From NCBI GenBank assembly GCA_030220185.1, contig JASPKZ010007295.1:590501-654500 (forward strand): DNA of 64,000 nt, given 5' to 3'. Below are positions 1 through 10,811 of this stretch, in pieces. The DNA is from Diploptera punctata (lineage: Eukaryota > Arthropoda > Insecta > Blattodea > Blaberidae). Both the position numbers and the translations under genes were made by a program. Below the pieces are notes generated by a model. The model was not told the DNA's origin. It searched no databases and saw only the letters and a program-made list of their open reading frames with translations. The first letter of the stretch is position 1. Each line of letters begins with the position of its first letter.

Positions 1-134
1 AACAAATCGTGGAAGTTATATTAGTTAAAATCATAGCCTAGCTCATTTAATAAAAATAAAATTCATGACTGAGGGGGAATCTAACAACTTCAATTATGTT
101 GGCCGGTCATGAAATGTTTGAACGCGTAAATTTG

Positions 135-293
135 GATATTTGGTACGAATAGGGAATTAAAATGATGCATGAATACATCTTGTAGGAAAGCCAGAGGGAA
201 AATATCAAATATATAAGCCAAGAACGAGATGGGAAAATATCATTAACCACTGACTTATGGGAGGTGAATTATACAGGGAATAAGAGTGATTGA
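135..293 (+). repeat. LINE A 3'-end fragment (RTE-like)
   Basis: A diverged piece of the C-terminal/3' part of the LINE family that recurs throughout the window, here called LINE A. The stretch ggaaagccagagggaaaat followed by attatacagggaa matches the other copies at 29.6, 42.0 and 42.5 kb. The protein end of this family carries the W-GH-RM and GRPR-RW type motifs usual at the C-terminus of RTE-like LINEs. Both ends are truncated. Confidence 0.6.
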
Positions 294-660
294 GATGACC
301 CCTGATATCTCCAGCCATGTGCCTTTTCTTCTTGAGGTGCTTCATCAGAGAATCTTTATGCCAGATTGGCTTCAAATTTTGATGGAGTTGCTAGAGCGGA
401 TCAATGAACACTTTATTGCTACAAGAGACATGTTGGGAAGGAATCAACTACACACTAGATATAAAACTATAAATAAATAAAAGGTCAATTTAATTATTAA
501 TATTCATTTCACAATTAATACGGCAGATGAAAAAAGATAGCGCCTACAAAAATACTGTTTTGAGAAAAACTGTATTGAAAGTTTTACACAATTTTAGTTC
601 TTACTGTATGATTCACAAAACAACAAGCAATTCAAATTAACAGTAATTATTCAATACTTA
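294..660. other. Unassigned AT-rich stretch
   Basis: No repeat or gene is recognised. A 64-codon open frame (286-480) could be the decayed end of a transposon protein, but it shows no motif I can name. Confidence 0.4.
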
Positions 661-970
661 GTCCACCGCTGTGGTCTGTGTTGTCACGCAGCGGGCCCGG
701 GTTCGATTCCCGGTAGGAACAGGCTCTGGGTGAGGTTTGTTTTCGGGGTTTTTCCTCACCTACAAGACACATGTCAGGAAGATTAGGGCCCAACGGTCCC
801 TGAAAATCATCCGGACATTATTATTATCATCATCCCTAACTGGTGTGGAAAGCAACGGAAAGCTACCACACCTATAATTCTCTAGTAAAGCTGCAAAGCA
901 TAGCATGTAAATGCCATGAATGCAGTGAAAGACCTGCCCTCGGGTAGAATTACTATGGATGGATGGATAT
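661..970 (+). repeat. SINE B, tRNA-derived
   Basis: About 310-bp short retroposon seen at least eight times in the window. The head resembles a tRNA: an A-box-like tggtct segment and a B box, GGTTCGATTCC. It is followed by a conserved body (gtttttcctcacct, accggtgtggaaagc in other copies) and an ATGG repeat tail. This copy lacks roughly 18 bp between the A box and ttgtcacgc compared with the other copies. Confidence 0.8.
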
Positions 971-978
971 ATTACTAA

Positions 979-1392
979 CAAGGGAACTGTTAGCCGTTCC
1001 ATGCTGAAACCTACCTTGAAATTCCTCTCAGAGAAGCGTTGTAATGTACCGAGGGCGTGTCCAAAACATATTTGCCGCTTTTAACTCTAATGCATTGGAA
1101 TCCAGCGCTAAATCACTTATTTAAACTACAGAGAAATAATATAACTTCTGACTTGGTGGACTGAATAACCATCGATACCTTCCTCCGCCCCGCCATACTC
1201 CACATCGCTCTCTTCAAGCAAGGACGTCCATCTGCTTCGCATAGTGGGTTGCCACTGTTTGGATTCTGGCTTCGATTTCTGTTCTTTGCAGTTAAAAGCG
1301 GCAGAATTTTTTATACGGTCTTTGTACATCACAACGCTCCTCTGAGAGAAATTTGAGTAGGTTTCGTCATGCAATGTCTAACAGTTCCCTTG
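979..1392. mobile_element. Family E inverted-repeat element, full copy
   Basis: The two ends are long imperfect inverted repeats of about 130 bp, both starting CAAGGGAACTGTTAG. They are flanked by TAA on both sides (976-978 and 1393-1395), as expected for a 3-bp target duplication. There is no coding capacity, so this is a MITE-like element. The TAA duplication would fit the PIF/Harbinger superfamily, but that assignment is inference. Related copies lie at 16.9-18.6 kb and 18.9-19.2 kb. Confidence 0.65.
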
Positions 1393-1502
1393 TAAGACCA
1401 TTATTCTCAAAATGTCTGAAACACACTTAAGTGGTAACGTGTAAATAGAAGAATTTGAAATAATATCTAATGGTACTATAGAACAGTCTATATTATCATC
1501 TT

Positions 1503-2275
1503 CATTACTAACTAACTAACTAACTAAATCACTTGCACTATCGAACCCTAAGTTCATGGCCGCGCGGACATAAGCTCTCCATACATCCCTATCCTGAGCT
1601 AATTTTCCAATCATCCCCTGTATAATCTACTTCCCTCAAATCAAGTTAATGTTATTCTCCCACCTCATTCTTGGTCTACCAACTGAGCATTTTCCCTCCG
1701 GTTTTCCTACAAGAAGCTTCCATGCACGTCTTTCATTCCCCATACGTGCAACATGTCCTGCCCATCGCAGTCAACGAGACTTAACTGTTCTTATTATATA
1801 TGGCTTCCTATAAAGATCATGTAGTTCACTGTTAGGTAAGTCTTCTCCATTCACCTGTCTGGTCATCTCTCTGTGGTCCACAAATTTTCCTAAGAACTTT
1901 ATTCTTAAATATTCGTAATCTCCTTTCCTCCCTTAAAGTAAGAGTCCATGTTTCGCAACCATATAATATAACTGGTAGAATAATAGTTTATATTTTTTTA
2001 GTTTAACGTTTTTTTAAGGAGTTGGGACAACATGAGTCCCTGTAATGCACAATAGCATGCATTACCAGAATTGAGCCAATGTTTAATTTCTTTGTGCATC
2101 TCATTCCTATTTGTGATTATTGTTCCTAGGTATTTGAATTCAGCCACTTCCTCAAAATTTCCCTAATTTGTCATTAGCTGTCCATTTCCATTACATATGT
2201 ATTTCTATGTGTGACCATATGTTTTGTTTTACTGATATTTACTTCCAGTCCCAATTTCTTTGTTACTCAATAGTG
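1503..2275 (-). repeat. LINE A 3' end with GTTA tail
   Basis: The minus strand reads through the C-terminal coding part of the RTE-like LINE A and ends in a short repeat (actaactaactaacta on the plus strand). The frame is broken. It is one of the longer copies, extending into the region that encodes the VAEFKYLG-type motif downstream of the reverse transcriptase domain. Confidence 0.75.
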
Positions 2276-2429
2276 TGCGTGTGTTGCCGTTTTCACCATA
2301 ACATATAATATAGCCTATATTATGCAACAAAATTCAATTACTAATAAAAATTCATTACTGATCAATTATAGGCTATTAATGGAAGTTTTGTAGGATCCAA
2401 CAAATTCTTAATCCGGTCGAAGTTTTCTA

Positions 2430-2850
2430 CATCAGAATACGGTCAATGATGTCCAAAAACCTTTCTTCTTTGTTATTGATTAGACCATGAAATAAAAAAA
2501 CAAATGTGTAGAAATAGAGTGTAGGGTTGGCCTGTTTGTTTATTATCATTTCCATTCGTTGTTGTCTTTGTTCCGTTATCATTTTCATTATTAACATTCT
2601 TATTCTTCTTCTTTCATCCAATGTAGACAAGATGTTTTTTCCTCTTCAATGAATTGCCTCAATTGTATCTTTCCGTATCTTCCCAGCTGGCAATTTATCC
2701 CCAGCTATTTTAACTATTCTATCGTTTGGCATTCTATTTATATGTTCAATCCATTATTTCCTTCTATTGTTTATCCAATTTGAAATTTGCTCTATTTGTA
2801 CATTTTCTATCTCGTCATTTCTAATGTGTTCTTTCAATGTTATGTTTTCT
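2430..2850 (-). repeat. Decayed LINE 3' end (RTE-like)
   Basis: On the minus strand the broken translation includes RNDEIENVQIEQI, then WIEHINRMPNDRIVKIA. This is the tryptophan/HI-RM pattern of the C-terminus of RTE-like LINEs, followed by a GAA-rich stretch. It differs from LINE A. It has multiple stops and is truncated. Confidence 0.5.
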
Positions 2851-3600
2851 ATTAATATTACTCCTGTTGATTCACCACTCATCAGTAGGCCTAAACCAAT
2901 AATCGGGTCCACATCAATGTATGGCAGTAATACTTGGTGATCTTTAAAGGCAATATTACATGGCGTTTATTTAAAGTTTTGTCAAGACATCAACTTAAAG
3001 TCATCTTTTTTAAATTTCAGATTTATAATTTTTTAACTATGGAGAATTAAAAACGTGTTCTATAGAAAAAGGCAACCTCAACTACCATATCCCCTTCTAT
3101 CTACCGTTTCAATTCCTTAAGATTAATGCCAAATTTCTACGAAAAGCACGTGACTACACACAATAATAAAACACATAGCACTCTGATTCAAAACCAAAGA
3201 TCTCGAAAGCGATATGATCTAAATTTTGAAGAGACTATAGGCCTAATAATTAAATTAAAATGCAAGTCAATATTAATATGGAATCTTATATTTTAAACAA
3301 ACTCTGAAATTTTAACGCGTTCAATTTTTAACTCTAAATGTTATCTTGACAATAAAAAAAGTTATTTACATTAGGCCTATATTTTATTGTTGTTTTTTAT
3401 TATTACTATACTATTTGCTACTGATATTAAGATTATATTATTATTATTATTACTATTAACTAGTTTCCGATTTCCAGGAGCTGCATGTTCAATGTCCAAT
3501 TCTAAACTCACACAACTGAATCCACCCCTGTAATCTATTATATACTTCCTTAAGATCTACCCGAGTTTTATCCTCTCATTTACGCCTAGGGTTGACAATA
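2851..3600. other. Unassigned AT-rich stretch
   Basis: No gene or recognised repeat. There is a short ATT run near 3438-3460. Confidence 0.4.
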
Positions 3601-3798
3601 GCATAATAATAATAATAATAATAATAATTATTATTATTATTATGAATATTATTACTATTATTATTTTTATTATAATCATTATTATTAATAATAATAATAA
3701 TAATAACAATAACAATAATAATATTATTATTATCAATATTATTACTATTATTAGTTTTATTATTATCATTATTATCACTATTATTAATAATAATAACA

Positions 3799-3849
<51 letters not shown>

Positions 3850-3850
3850 G
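3601..3850. repeat. Compound AAT/ATT microsatellite
   Basis: AAT runs alternate with ATT runs. Two adjacent 90-bp blocks are near copies: gaatattattacta at 3644 and caatattattacta at 3734. The open frames here that encode poly-Asn or poly-Ile are artefacts of the repeat. Confidence 0.9.
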
Positions 3851-3856
3851 CCTATA

Positions 3857-4595
3857 ACTAATCAACTAACTCAATGGCACTATCGAACTTGTTGATTCAT
3901 GGCCGCGCGGACATAAACTCTCTATACATTCTCAGCTAATGTTTCCAATTATCCCCATTACAATCTACTTCCCTCAAATCATGATTAATATTATTCTGCC
4001 ACCTCAAATAGTCTATCAACTGGGCGTTTTCCCTCTGTTTTCCTACAAGAAGTTCCAATACCCCTCTTTAATCCCCATTCGTGCCACATGTCCTGTCCAT
4101 TGTATTCTACGAGACGTAACTGTTCTTATTACATATGGTTTCCTATAAACCTCCTGAAGCTCATTGTTATGTAGTCTTCTCCATTAGCCTGTCTGTTTAT
4201 CTCTCTCTTCGGTCCAACCAAAAAATCTTAAGAATTTTATTCTCAGGTATTCAAATTGTCTCCTCCCTTAAAATGAGTCGATTCTTCGCATCCATATACC
4301 ATATATGGGAGAACAATAGTTTTATATATTTTCAGTTTAACATTTTCTGAGAGAGGTTTAGACGGGAAGAGTCTCTATAATGCATAATATCATGCACTTC
4401 CAGAATTGAGCGTATGTTTAATTTCTTTGTGCATCTCATTCTTAAGTGTAATTATTGTATCTAGGTACTTAAATTTAGCCACTTGTTCAAATTTTCCCTC
4501 ATTCGTCATTAACTGGCCATTTCCATTATATAACGTATTTATATGTGTGGGCATATATTTAGATTTATTAATGTTTATTCTTATTTTTATTATTA
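3857..4595 (-). repeat. LINE A 3' end
   Basis: Minus-strand copy of LINE A abutting the compound microsatellite. It has the same order of blocks as the copy at 1503-2275 (ggccgcgcggacataa, then cctacaagaag, then gtgcatctcattc). Many substitutions and stops. Confidence 0.75.
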
Positions 4596-4599
4596 TCGT

Positions 4600-5190
4600 A
4601 ACTACATAAAATTCCTATAATGTTATTTAGATTTTTTCTTAGTGAAAATCAACATAGATTTTTGAAAAAAGTAGCAGTTTCAGGTGTTAACGTAAATTAC
4701 TTTTTTATTATAACCTGCTGTTATAAATTGTTTTATTATGATAACGGTTATATAATTAAAATACGTAATTTCAGTCAAATTAAATGACTAATGCGTTTTA
4801 TAATAACATTTACAGTTTCTGAAGTTGAAAATTTAAATCACCATAATTTGAGAGAAGTTTACTAACACTGAAGATATTGATTTGAAAATTGTAACTACAG
4901 TTTTTATAATCAGACGTTTAATCGAACATCAATATAAAATATGTAGTGAAAATTTAAATTAAGTATTTTTGTGATATATGTTATATATACGTTGTATTCA
5001 ATTGGAATATTATACTATTTGTACACTGTGTAACAATCTATAACTTTGAAGGTGACATTTCAAAGGAAAGAAGAAAATTATATTGATTAAAATGTTCAAG
5101 AAATTGGATTTGATTGAAATCGATCCAACTATAAACTGATAAAACGTTAAACGCATTTGTGTGATCTTTTTAAGAGAATTTACGACTGTT
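4600..5190. other. Unassigned AT-rich stretch
   Basis: Nothing recognised. It immediately precedes the candidate exon. Confidence 0.4.
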
Positions 5191-5346
5191 ATGGAGTTCA
5201 CATTATTTTCTGTTATGGTTGTGCGAACTTTGCTTTCCAACTTCCTGCGAGGAAAAAACTATCTTAGAAGATCACGTGTGGAGTCCAGAAGTAATTCAGT
5301 TGTTCCGAAGTTCCTGTTTGCTGTGCTGGTTGTGACATTTCCTGGG
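5191..5346 (+). CDS. Possible first coding exon of an unknown host gene
   Basis: An ATG at 5191 opens 52 codons that end in phase at 5346, directly before the consensus splice donor GTAAGT (5347-5352). The peptide begins MEFTLFSVMVVRTLLSNF, has an Arg/Ser-rich middle, and ends in a hydrophobic run KFLFAVLVVTFPG that could be a signal anchor or late signal peptide. The base composition is less AT-rich than the flanks, and the segment is not repeated in the window. An in-frame GTG at 5161 could extend the frame upstream, but eukaryotic initiation favours the ATG. The frame stays open past the donor to 5562, which is probably chance. I do not recognise the protein and see no partner exon, so this is a weak candidate. 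Confidence 0.28.
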
Positions 5347-5586
5347 GTAAGTCTTGATAATTGTGTTTTTCTCTTTCTTTCTTTCTCTCACTTCCATTTC
5401 CGAGCTTTAGATTCTAGTTTATTATTAAGAGATCTTTACATTATTATTATTTACTGGGTCACGAACTACTTCAGTTTCATTGAACATGTTAATGGGAAAT
5501 TCATAAGCAATTACAACGTGAATTGCTTTCGCGACAAAACCTCGATTACTAGAAAATTCTGATTTTAACAAAATGAAGTATTTTTT

Positions 5587-6054
5587 GTGAAGTCAGTTTT
5601 TCAGTTTCAAGCTATTTGTGGTACAATAAATTGAACATTGAATAACAAAGCCCACAAACTAACAAAATTAAAATTTTATAAAACAATGGCTGTCCCTGTC
5701 CTTTTGTATGGGAGTGAATCTTGGATTACCACTACCAAACAAGAAAGTAAAATCCAAGCAGCCGAGATGAAATTTTTAAGAAGAGTAAAAGGCTGCACTA
5801 GAATGGACCAGATAAGAAACGAGGAAGAACTGCAGATCTACTCCATAAAAGAAAAGATATTTAACAACAATTTACAGTGGAAAGAACACGTAGAAAGAAT
5901 GGAAGAAAGTAGATTACCAAATAAAATCTTCCATTATTTTCCAAGAGGAAGAAGAGATGTCGGACGTCCTCGGAAGAGATGGTCTTAGATCTATTAGTGA
6001 AGACGGAACAGGCAACTCTTGCCTAAACCAGGAAGTGAAGAAGAAGAAGAAGAA
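5587..6054 (+). pseudogene. LINE J 3' end (RTE-like), with target duplication
   Basis: The open frame 5638-5988 encodes the end of an RTE-like LINE polyprotein: [20 protein letters not shown], the region after the reverse transcriptase palm, then EMKFLRRVKGCTRMD, WKEHVERM and the terminal GRRDVGRPRKRW before a stop. The 3' tail is a GAA repeat. A 12-bp direct repeat gaagtatttttt flanks the copy (5575-5586 and 6055-6066); part of it could be tail sequence. The copy is 5'-truncated, so it lacks the endonuclease and most of the reverse transcriptase. Confidence 0.75.
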
Positions 6055-6202
6055 GAAGTATTTTTTATAAAGCTATGTTTTAAAAGACAATTAAGTTTTT
6101 AACCGATTTTGTGTTTTCACCATAACATATAATAAAGGGCGAATTTTAATTTCACCGACAAACTGCAAGGACTGATTCCTGAGTGGAAATGGAGTAAAAA
6201 AA

Positions 6203-6960
6203 TGTCTTCTTCTTCTTCCTTTCCAGGATTAAGTCAATGTGACCTGTTCCGGTCTCAAGTCCATCGTTTCCTTGGCCATCCCAAAGATCTTTTCCCATGT
6301 GGTTTCTAGTTGTTGATCTTGTTGGGTAATCTTGTATTGTCCATTCTGTCTAAATGTTCTTTCCATTGGTATTTGTGCTCTTCTCTTTTATCAACTATTG
6401 AAAATATCTCCAGTTCGATTCATTGCGTAATCTATTGGTGCGTGTACATCCTTTTACAGATCTTAAAAATTTCATTTCAGTGGCTTGAATGCGTGAGATA
6501 TATTTTTTTGTAAGTACCCAAGATTCAGATCCATATAAAAGAACAGGAACGCCATAATTTTATAAAATCTGAGCTGAGTTTCTCTTCGAGTCTTTCGGAG
6601 GTTCTTCTTATGGTGCCACACATCATTTGATATCGTTTTAATTTATTGTGAATATACCAATCATAGCTATATGTTATATCTGAACCAAGATAGTTAAATT
6701 ATGCTATCTGTTCTCTTATTTCATTATTGATCACTATTTTTGCTCAGACTGGCACTTTGGCCTGAAAAGCTATAATTTTAGTTTTTGAAGTTGAGACTTT
6801 GAGATTATAATAGAGTCCTAATTGATTCAACATGTAAATGGCTCTTTGTAAATCATCCTCTGAGTTCTGTATAATTACCAGATCGTCTGCATATATTAAA
6901 ATATTCATATACATTTCCTTACTATCATCCCGTTTCCAGTATCTATCCTCAAACCATAAC
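6203..6960 (-). pseudogene. LINE J-like reverse transcriptase fragment
   Basis: Minus-strand RTE-like LINE with a TTC (GAA) tail at its 3' end. The frame 6968-6744 encodes MYMNILIYADDLVIIQNSED, with the YADD catalytic motif of reverse transcriptase, followed by LQRAIYMLNQLG and the KVSTSKTKII motif. The downstream part is broken by stops. It lies tail to tail with the LINE J copy at 5587-6054. Confidence 0.75.
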
Positions 6961-7164
6961 TTAAACACAAGATCACAACATAGTCTCTTACTTAATATAC
7001 CGCAACATAGGACATCACATCACTCCATGTCATATACCATCTCCACTTCTCGCAACTGGAATTCCCTACCACAAGAAATAGGGGCTGCCGGACATTGACA
7101 TCTTTTAAAAGAAATCTAAATTTATATTTGCTCTAAACTCGACTTCATTATTATCCAGTGTAAG

Positions 7165-7195
<31 letters not shown>

Positions 7196-7231
7196 ATTAA
7201 TTGGTGTTTCCCGTATAATGTATCATATTTA

Positions 7232-7288
<57 letters not shown>

Positions 7289-7500
7289 TATTATTATTAT
7301 CGTATCATTATGTTATTACCCTATGAAATGTTGTTTGTACATGACATTTACATTGCTACATTATTGTATCTTTAACTGTTTATAATTAGTACAGTGTATA
7401 TCTATATTTGTCGAATATTTATTTGTATTTGTGCTGGTTGAGTGGAAGAGAGGGCCTTATGGCCTTAACTCTGCCAGAATAAATAAAGTATTATTATTAT
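6961..7500 (+). repeat. LINE S 3' end with ATT tail
   Basis: The translated start contains HSLLLNIPQHRT and ISTSRNWNSLPQEI. The RNWNSLP motif is typical of the C-terminus of CR1/L2/Jockey-group LINEs. The 3' end reads gccttaactctgccag then aataaataaag, followed by an ATT repeat tail. Internal TA (7146-7190) and ATT (7231-7305) microsatellites interrupt it. The family recurs on the minus strand at 10811-11360. Confidence 0.65.
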
Positions 7501-7599
7501 TATTATTATTATTAATCTGTATTCCTATTGGACTTGATTTTTTTTATTTCGTATAACAAGGAAAAAAATGTGCTATAAATAAGTGTCCATAAATGCATC

Positions 7600-8210
7600 G
7601 TTGACGAATAGCATTATTCTCTCGGCCTTGTTGCATGGCCTACTAGATCATCGGACTTAAACCTCTGGATTTTGACCTCTGGAGGCATCTGAAAAGTGTT
7701 TTGTATGATGAAGCAGTTCCTGATGTGCATACCCTTCAACACCTCGCCTGTGACGCAATTCGGAGAGAGGCCGAAACATGCGAAAGAGTGAGGCAATCCA
7801 TGATACCACATTTGAGCGCGTGCGTTACATCACATCCATCCCATCCATAGTAATTCCGCCCGAAGGCAGGTCCTTCACTGCAATCATAGCATTTTCATGC
7901 TATGCTTGCAGCTGTACTAGGGAATTGTGTAGGTGTGGTAGCTTCCCGTTGCTTTCCACACCGGTGAAGGATGATAATGATAAGGATGATGATGATGGAC
8001 ACATGATTTCGGGGACCGTTTGGGTATTAAAGTTTTTCTGACATTTGTCTTACAGTTGAGGAAAAACCCCGATAAAAACCTCACCCAGAAAAACTGCCCC
8101 GACCGGGGATCGAACCCAGGCCCGCTGCGTGACAAGGCAGCACGCTACCTCGAGACCACACCTCGAGACCACAGCGGTGGACTTACATCACATGGGGATC
8201 ACAATTAACG
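7600..8210 (+). pseudogene. Tc1/mariner-like transposase C-terminal relic, split by a SINE
   Basis: Read with frameshifts, the segment before 7836 gives WPTRSSDLN, close to the W-P-RSPDLNPLDF motif that holds the last catalytic acidic region of Tc1/mariner transposases. It then gives WRHLKSVLYDEAVPDV and CERVRQSMIPHLSACV, the usual C-terminal end. Coding resumes at 8194 (after the SINE and its duplicated target) and stops shortly after. The N-terminal helix-turn-helix, the first catalytic Asp and the TIRs are not visible. The element is dead. Confidence 0.6.
7836..8182 (-). repeat. SINE B inserted in transposase relic
   Basis: Minus-strand SINE B with the tail at the left (ccatcccatccatag) and the tRNA-like head at the right (gaccacagcggtgga). 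It is flanked by an 11-bp perfect target duplication, ttacatcacat (7825-7835 and 8183-8193). A segment near the head, cctcgagaccaca, is duplicated in this copy. Confidence 0.9.
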
Positions 8211-8570
8211 TTTGTTGTGACGTGGACAAAATTATGTCGGTATGCCGGTACGATGTTGTCGTTGCATGCACATTGTTCATTTCCGGACACATGTTTAGAG
8301 GACTTTTCTTCCTTCATTTTCAATCAGGAATCAGTCCCTGAAGTTTGTCGGTGTAATTGCCGTTCATCCTGTAGCCTATATGACGCAACAAAATTCATTA
8401 CTCATACTTTCAGGGATGATACAAGAGAGCACAACAATAAAATATTACGATATCAGGGCGAAAAGTGTTTTTATTAGATCGAAGATAAGTTTATGAAGAT
8501 GAGTTGCTGCCGAGTTTTCTGTGTTTCTGAGAATCTCTAATATAAAGTAAACTATTAAAATTAATAACTT
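8211..8570. other. Unassigned stretch
   Basis: No recognisable gene or repeat. Short open frames here have no motif. Confidence 0.35.
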
Positions 8571-8576
8571 GACAGG

Positions 8577-8733
8577 TTCCGTCGTCCTCAACAAGGTTAT
8601 TTTTTTAACTGTAGGTCATTAGGAACCGCCTTCAAGTCAGTAGCACACACCCTTCTGCTGAAGATAGAAATCAGTTTCTGTAAGGCCTACAGTTAAAAAA
8701 TTAACCTAGTTAAGGACGACGGAACTTGCCACG
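8577..8733. mobile_element. Hairpin MITE U
   Basis: 157 bp with terminal inverted repeats of about 41 bp: GTTCCGTCGTCCTCAACAAG at the left and its near complement ending ggacgacggaac at the right. Both arms include aactgtaggc/t. No coding capacity. The superfamily is not determined. Confidence 0.7.
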
Positions 8734-8789
8734 GTATTTATTTATTTTAATATTTTCCTTTACAACTATTCACCTCAACGGAATTGTAT

Positions 8790-8957
8790 CATCATCATCA
8801 TTCATGCAAGTATAAGACCATGTGGTCTGCTATGATCTCAAAGAGGAATTTTCCATCCAGCGCTTTTTTTTATGTCCCAGCGATCTTTTGCCTTGAAGGT
8901 AGTAATGAAGCATAACTTTCTAAATTCTGTGAGATGGCATTCGTTGAAGATCGGCTT
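8790..8957 (-). repeat. LINE K 3' end (outer part of a 5'-inverted insertion)
   Basis: Matches the plus-strand track of the minus LINE at 35.57-35.77 kb (tttccatccagcgcttttttt, then cccagcgatc, then gcattcgttga). It has a CAT/ATG repeat tail at the left. It joins head to head with the plus-strand LINE K reverse transcriptase segment that follows. Confidence 0.65.
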
Positions 8958-10411
8958 TTGTGGACTTCAAAAAAGCCTTCGACAAAATGAATACTTAACA
9001 TTTTCCAATATTGTTACTTTAACACAGCACCAATAATGGATCATATTATCACAATATCATTATAATATTATAAAATGAATAGGAATGAATAGTGGAAATT
9101 TTAGCTGTCAACAATCTACCACAACAGCATATTTTAAATATTATCGCCTCACTATGATGGTTAAGAAGCGGCTCGCTTTGTTTCCCTGCAGCGGTTATAT
9201 GTTATTAAAATACAAAAATCTTCACTGCCGCGACTACTACGATGTTGCCACATTGCTATTCTTCCCTCAGTTTGAATTAAAACTCGGAACGTGGAGCAGT
9301 CAATCCAGTTTTAAAATTGTATATTGTAATTAATTGTTATAATTATCAGTGATTTATTGTGATAAGTAGCTCGAATAATAATATAATATCTGCATATTAT
9401 ATTTATTTAATATATAGGCCTAAGTGATTCAACATGTGGCGGTCATGGGAAAATATTTCACACCAAGCAGTTAATAATAATAATAATAATAATAAAATAA
9501 TAATAATATAATAATAATAATAATAATAATATGTTCAGCATGATGTTGTATGAATATTAAATTTATGTAGACCTACAAGTTATATAATGTAGGAATTAAA
9601 TTATTTAATAAATAAATACATACATAATTTTAATTTTAAAAGTTAAACAATACCAAATAATAACATAAAATTAAATAATAACATAAATATAATCAATGTT
9701 TTTAGTCCTTGTGTAATAAACGCCCATAGCGCTATGAGAAATGTGACACCACCGCATGTCAAACACTGCCGCGCGGCACCCGCTTTTACAAAAACTGTTA
9801 ACCATCATAGTGAGGCTATAATACTTACAACATCTATAAAACATCTGATTTCACTTCGAATCAATAGCACACAAACATAATGGACAGAAATTGATGAGAG
9901 GAAAGACAAGGATGTAGCCTCTCGCCCTTAATCTTTAACATATACGTGGATAGAATGCTTTAAGATTGGCGACAGATGGTTCTATTCAAATTAATAGAAA
10001 CCTAAAAATATACTCCCTGCTTTTTGCAGATGATTTTGGTATTAACAGCTCCAACAATCAGATTTACAGTATTCTGTACATAATTTTAATATAATTGCAA
10101 AAAAGGTACAATATGGAAATCAATACAAAGAAAACTAAAGTGAAGGCCTTTTGCGGAAAAAATCCTATACAAAGCAAAATTGTTTTGGACGATGAAATTT
10201 TAGAACGAGCAAATTAATTTACTTGGTTATAATTTAACGTTTCAAGATGAAGATGATATAGCAAAGAAAATCACAAACTTCACAAAAACAACGGGGATAA
10301 TAATAATTATAATATTATGAAACCATCTTCAGTACAAAAGAACACAAGATTACGGCATTATAAAGTTCTTGCAATACCGGTATTAAGATATGGTAGTGAA
10401 GCATGGTCAAT
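8958..10411 (+). pseudogene. LINE K reverse transcriptase, inverted 5' part
   Basis: RTE-like reverse transcriptase motifs appear in order: FVDFKKAFDKMN at about 8959 (first catalytic Asp), QGCSLSPLIFNIYVDRM at about 9910, FADDFGIN at about 10026 (catalytic Asp pair) and GSEAWS at about 10400. The frame is broken many times and split by the TIR element at 9141-9821. Taken with the minus-strand piece 8790-8957, the pair is flanked by acggaattgtat (8778-8789) and acggaattttat (10412-10423), 11 of 12 matching. Confidence 0.65.
9141..9821. mobile_element. TIR element V inside LINE K
   Basis: Inverted ends read TTAT(C/A)GCCTCACTATGATGG with one mismatch over about 24 bp. TA lies on both outer sides (9139-9140 and 9822-9823), consistent with a Tc1/mariner-type TA duplication. 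It is about 0.68 kb and carries no transposase; the 82-codon frame at 9085-9333 runs in from outside. It contains an AAT microsatellite (about 9475-9530). Confidence 0.6.
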
Positions 10412-10537
10412 ACGGAATTTTATAATGAATTTTATTAATATTTAATATGTAATGTACTTAATACACGTTTATTGTAATCACATTTTTGCTAGATGATGAA
10501 TAATTTGTATTATTTGTAATATTATGGTTTTTTGTCC

Positions 10538-10715
10538 ACCGATATTGTCTCGGGGTAGCATCGCTGCCTCGTACGCAGTCGGTCACTGGTCTGGACAAGC
10601 TTCACGTGTCAGGTTTGTTTCGGGGGTTTCCTTATCTGTAAGCCGAATATTTGGAAAATTTAGGGGCCAATTTGTCTCCGAATAGCATCTGGCCATCATA
10701 ATCATCATTATCATA
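10538..10715 (+). repeat. Diverged SINE B-like copy
   Basis: Starts gtccaccg, then tctcggggtagcat, and keeps the body blocks gtcaggtttgtttcggggg and cttatctgtaag, but the B box is lost. It ends in a CAT-rich stretch. Confidence 0.5.
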
Positions 10716-10747
10716 TTCAGCGTGTTTAGTATGAATATGTGAGTGAA

Positions 10748-10762
10748 TAGTAGTAGTAGTAG

Positions 10763-10810
<48 letters not shown>
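10748..10810. repeat. TAG/TAA microsatellite
   Basis: A short AGT run is followed by about 14 TAA units. It is the tail of the minus-strand LINE S that follows. Confidence 0.85.

Positions 10811-10811
<1 letters not shown>

Noticed and set aside
3557..3865. Open frames on both strands of about 70-100 codons rich in Ile or Asn
   Set aside because: They are translations of the AAT/ATT microsatellite.
5347..5562. Continuation of the 5191 frame to a 133-codon protein
   Set aside because: Starts at a GTAAGT donor and becomes Phe/Ser/Ile-rich low-complexity sequence; probably intron.
7917..8208. Overlapping small frames containing phrases such as CPDRGSNPG or MTRQHATSRP
   Set aside because: They are translations of SINE B on either strand and recur at every copy.
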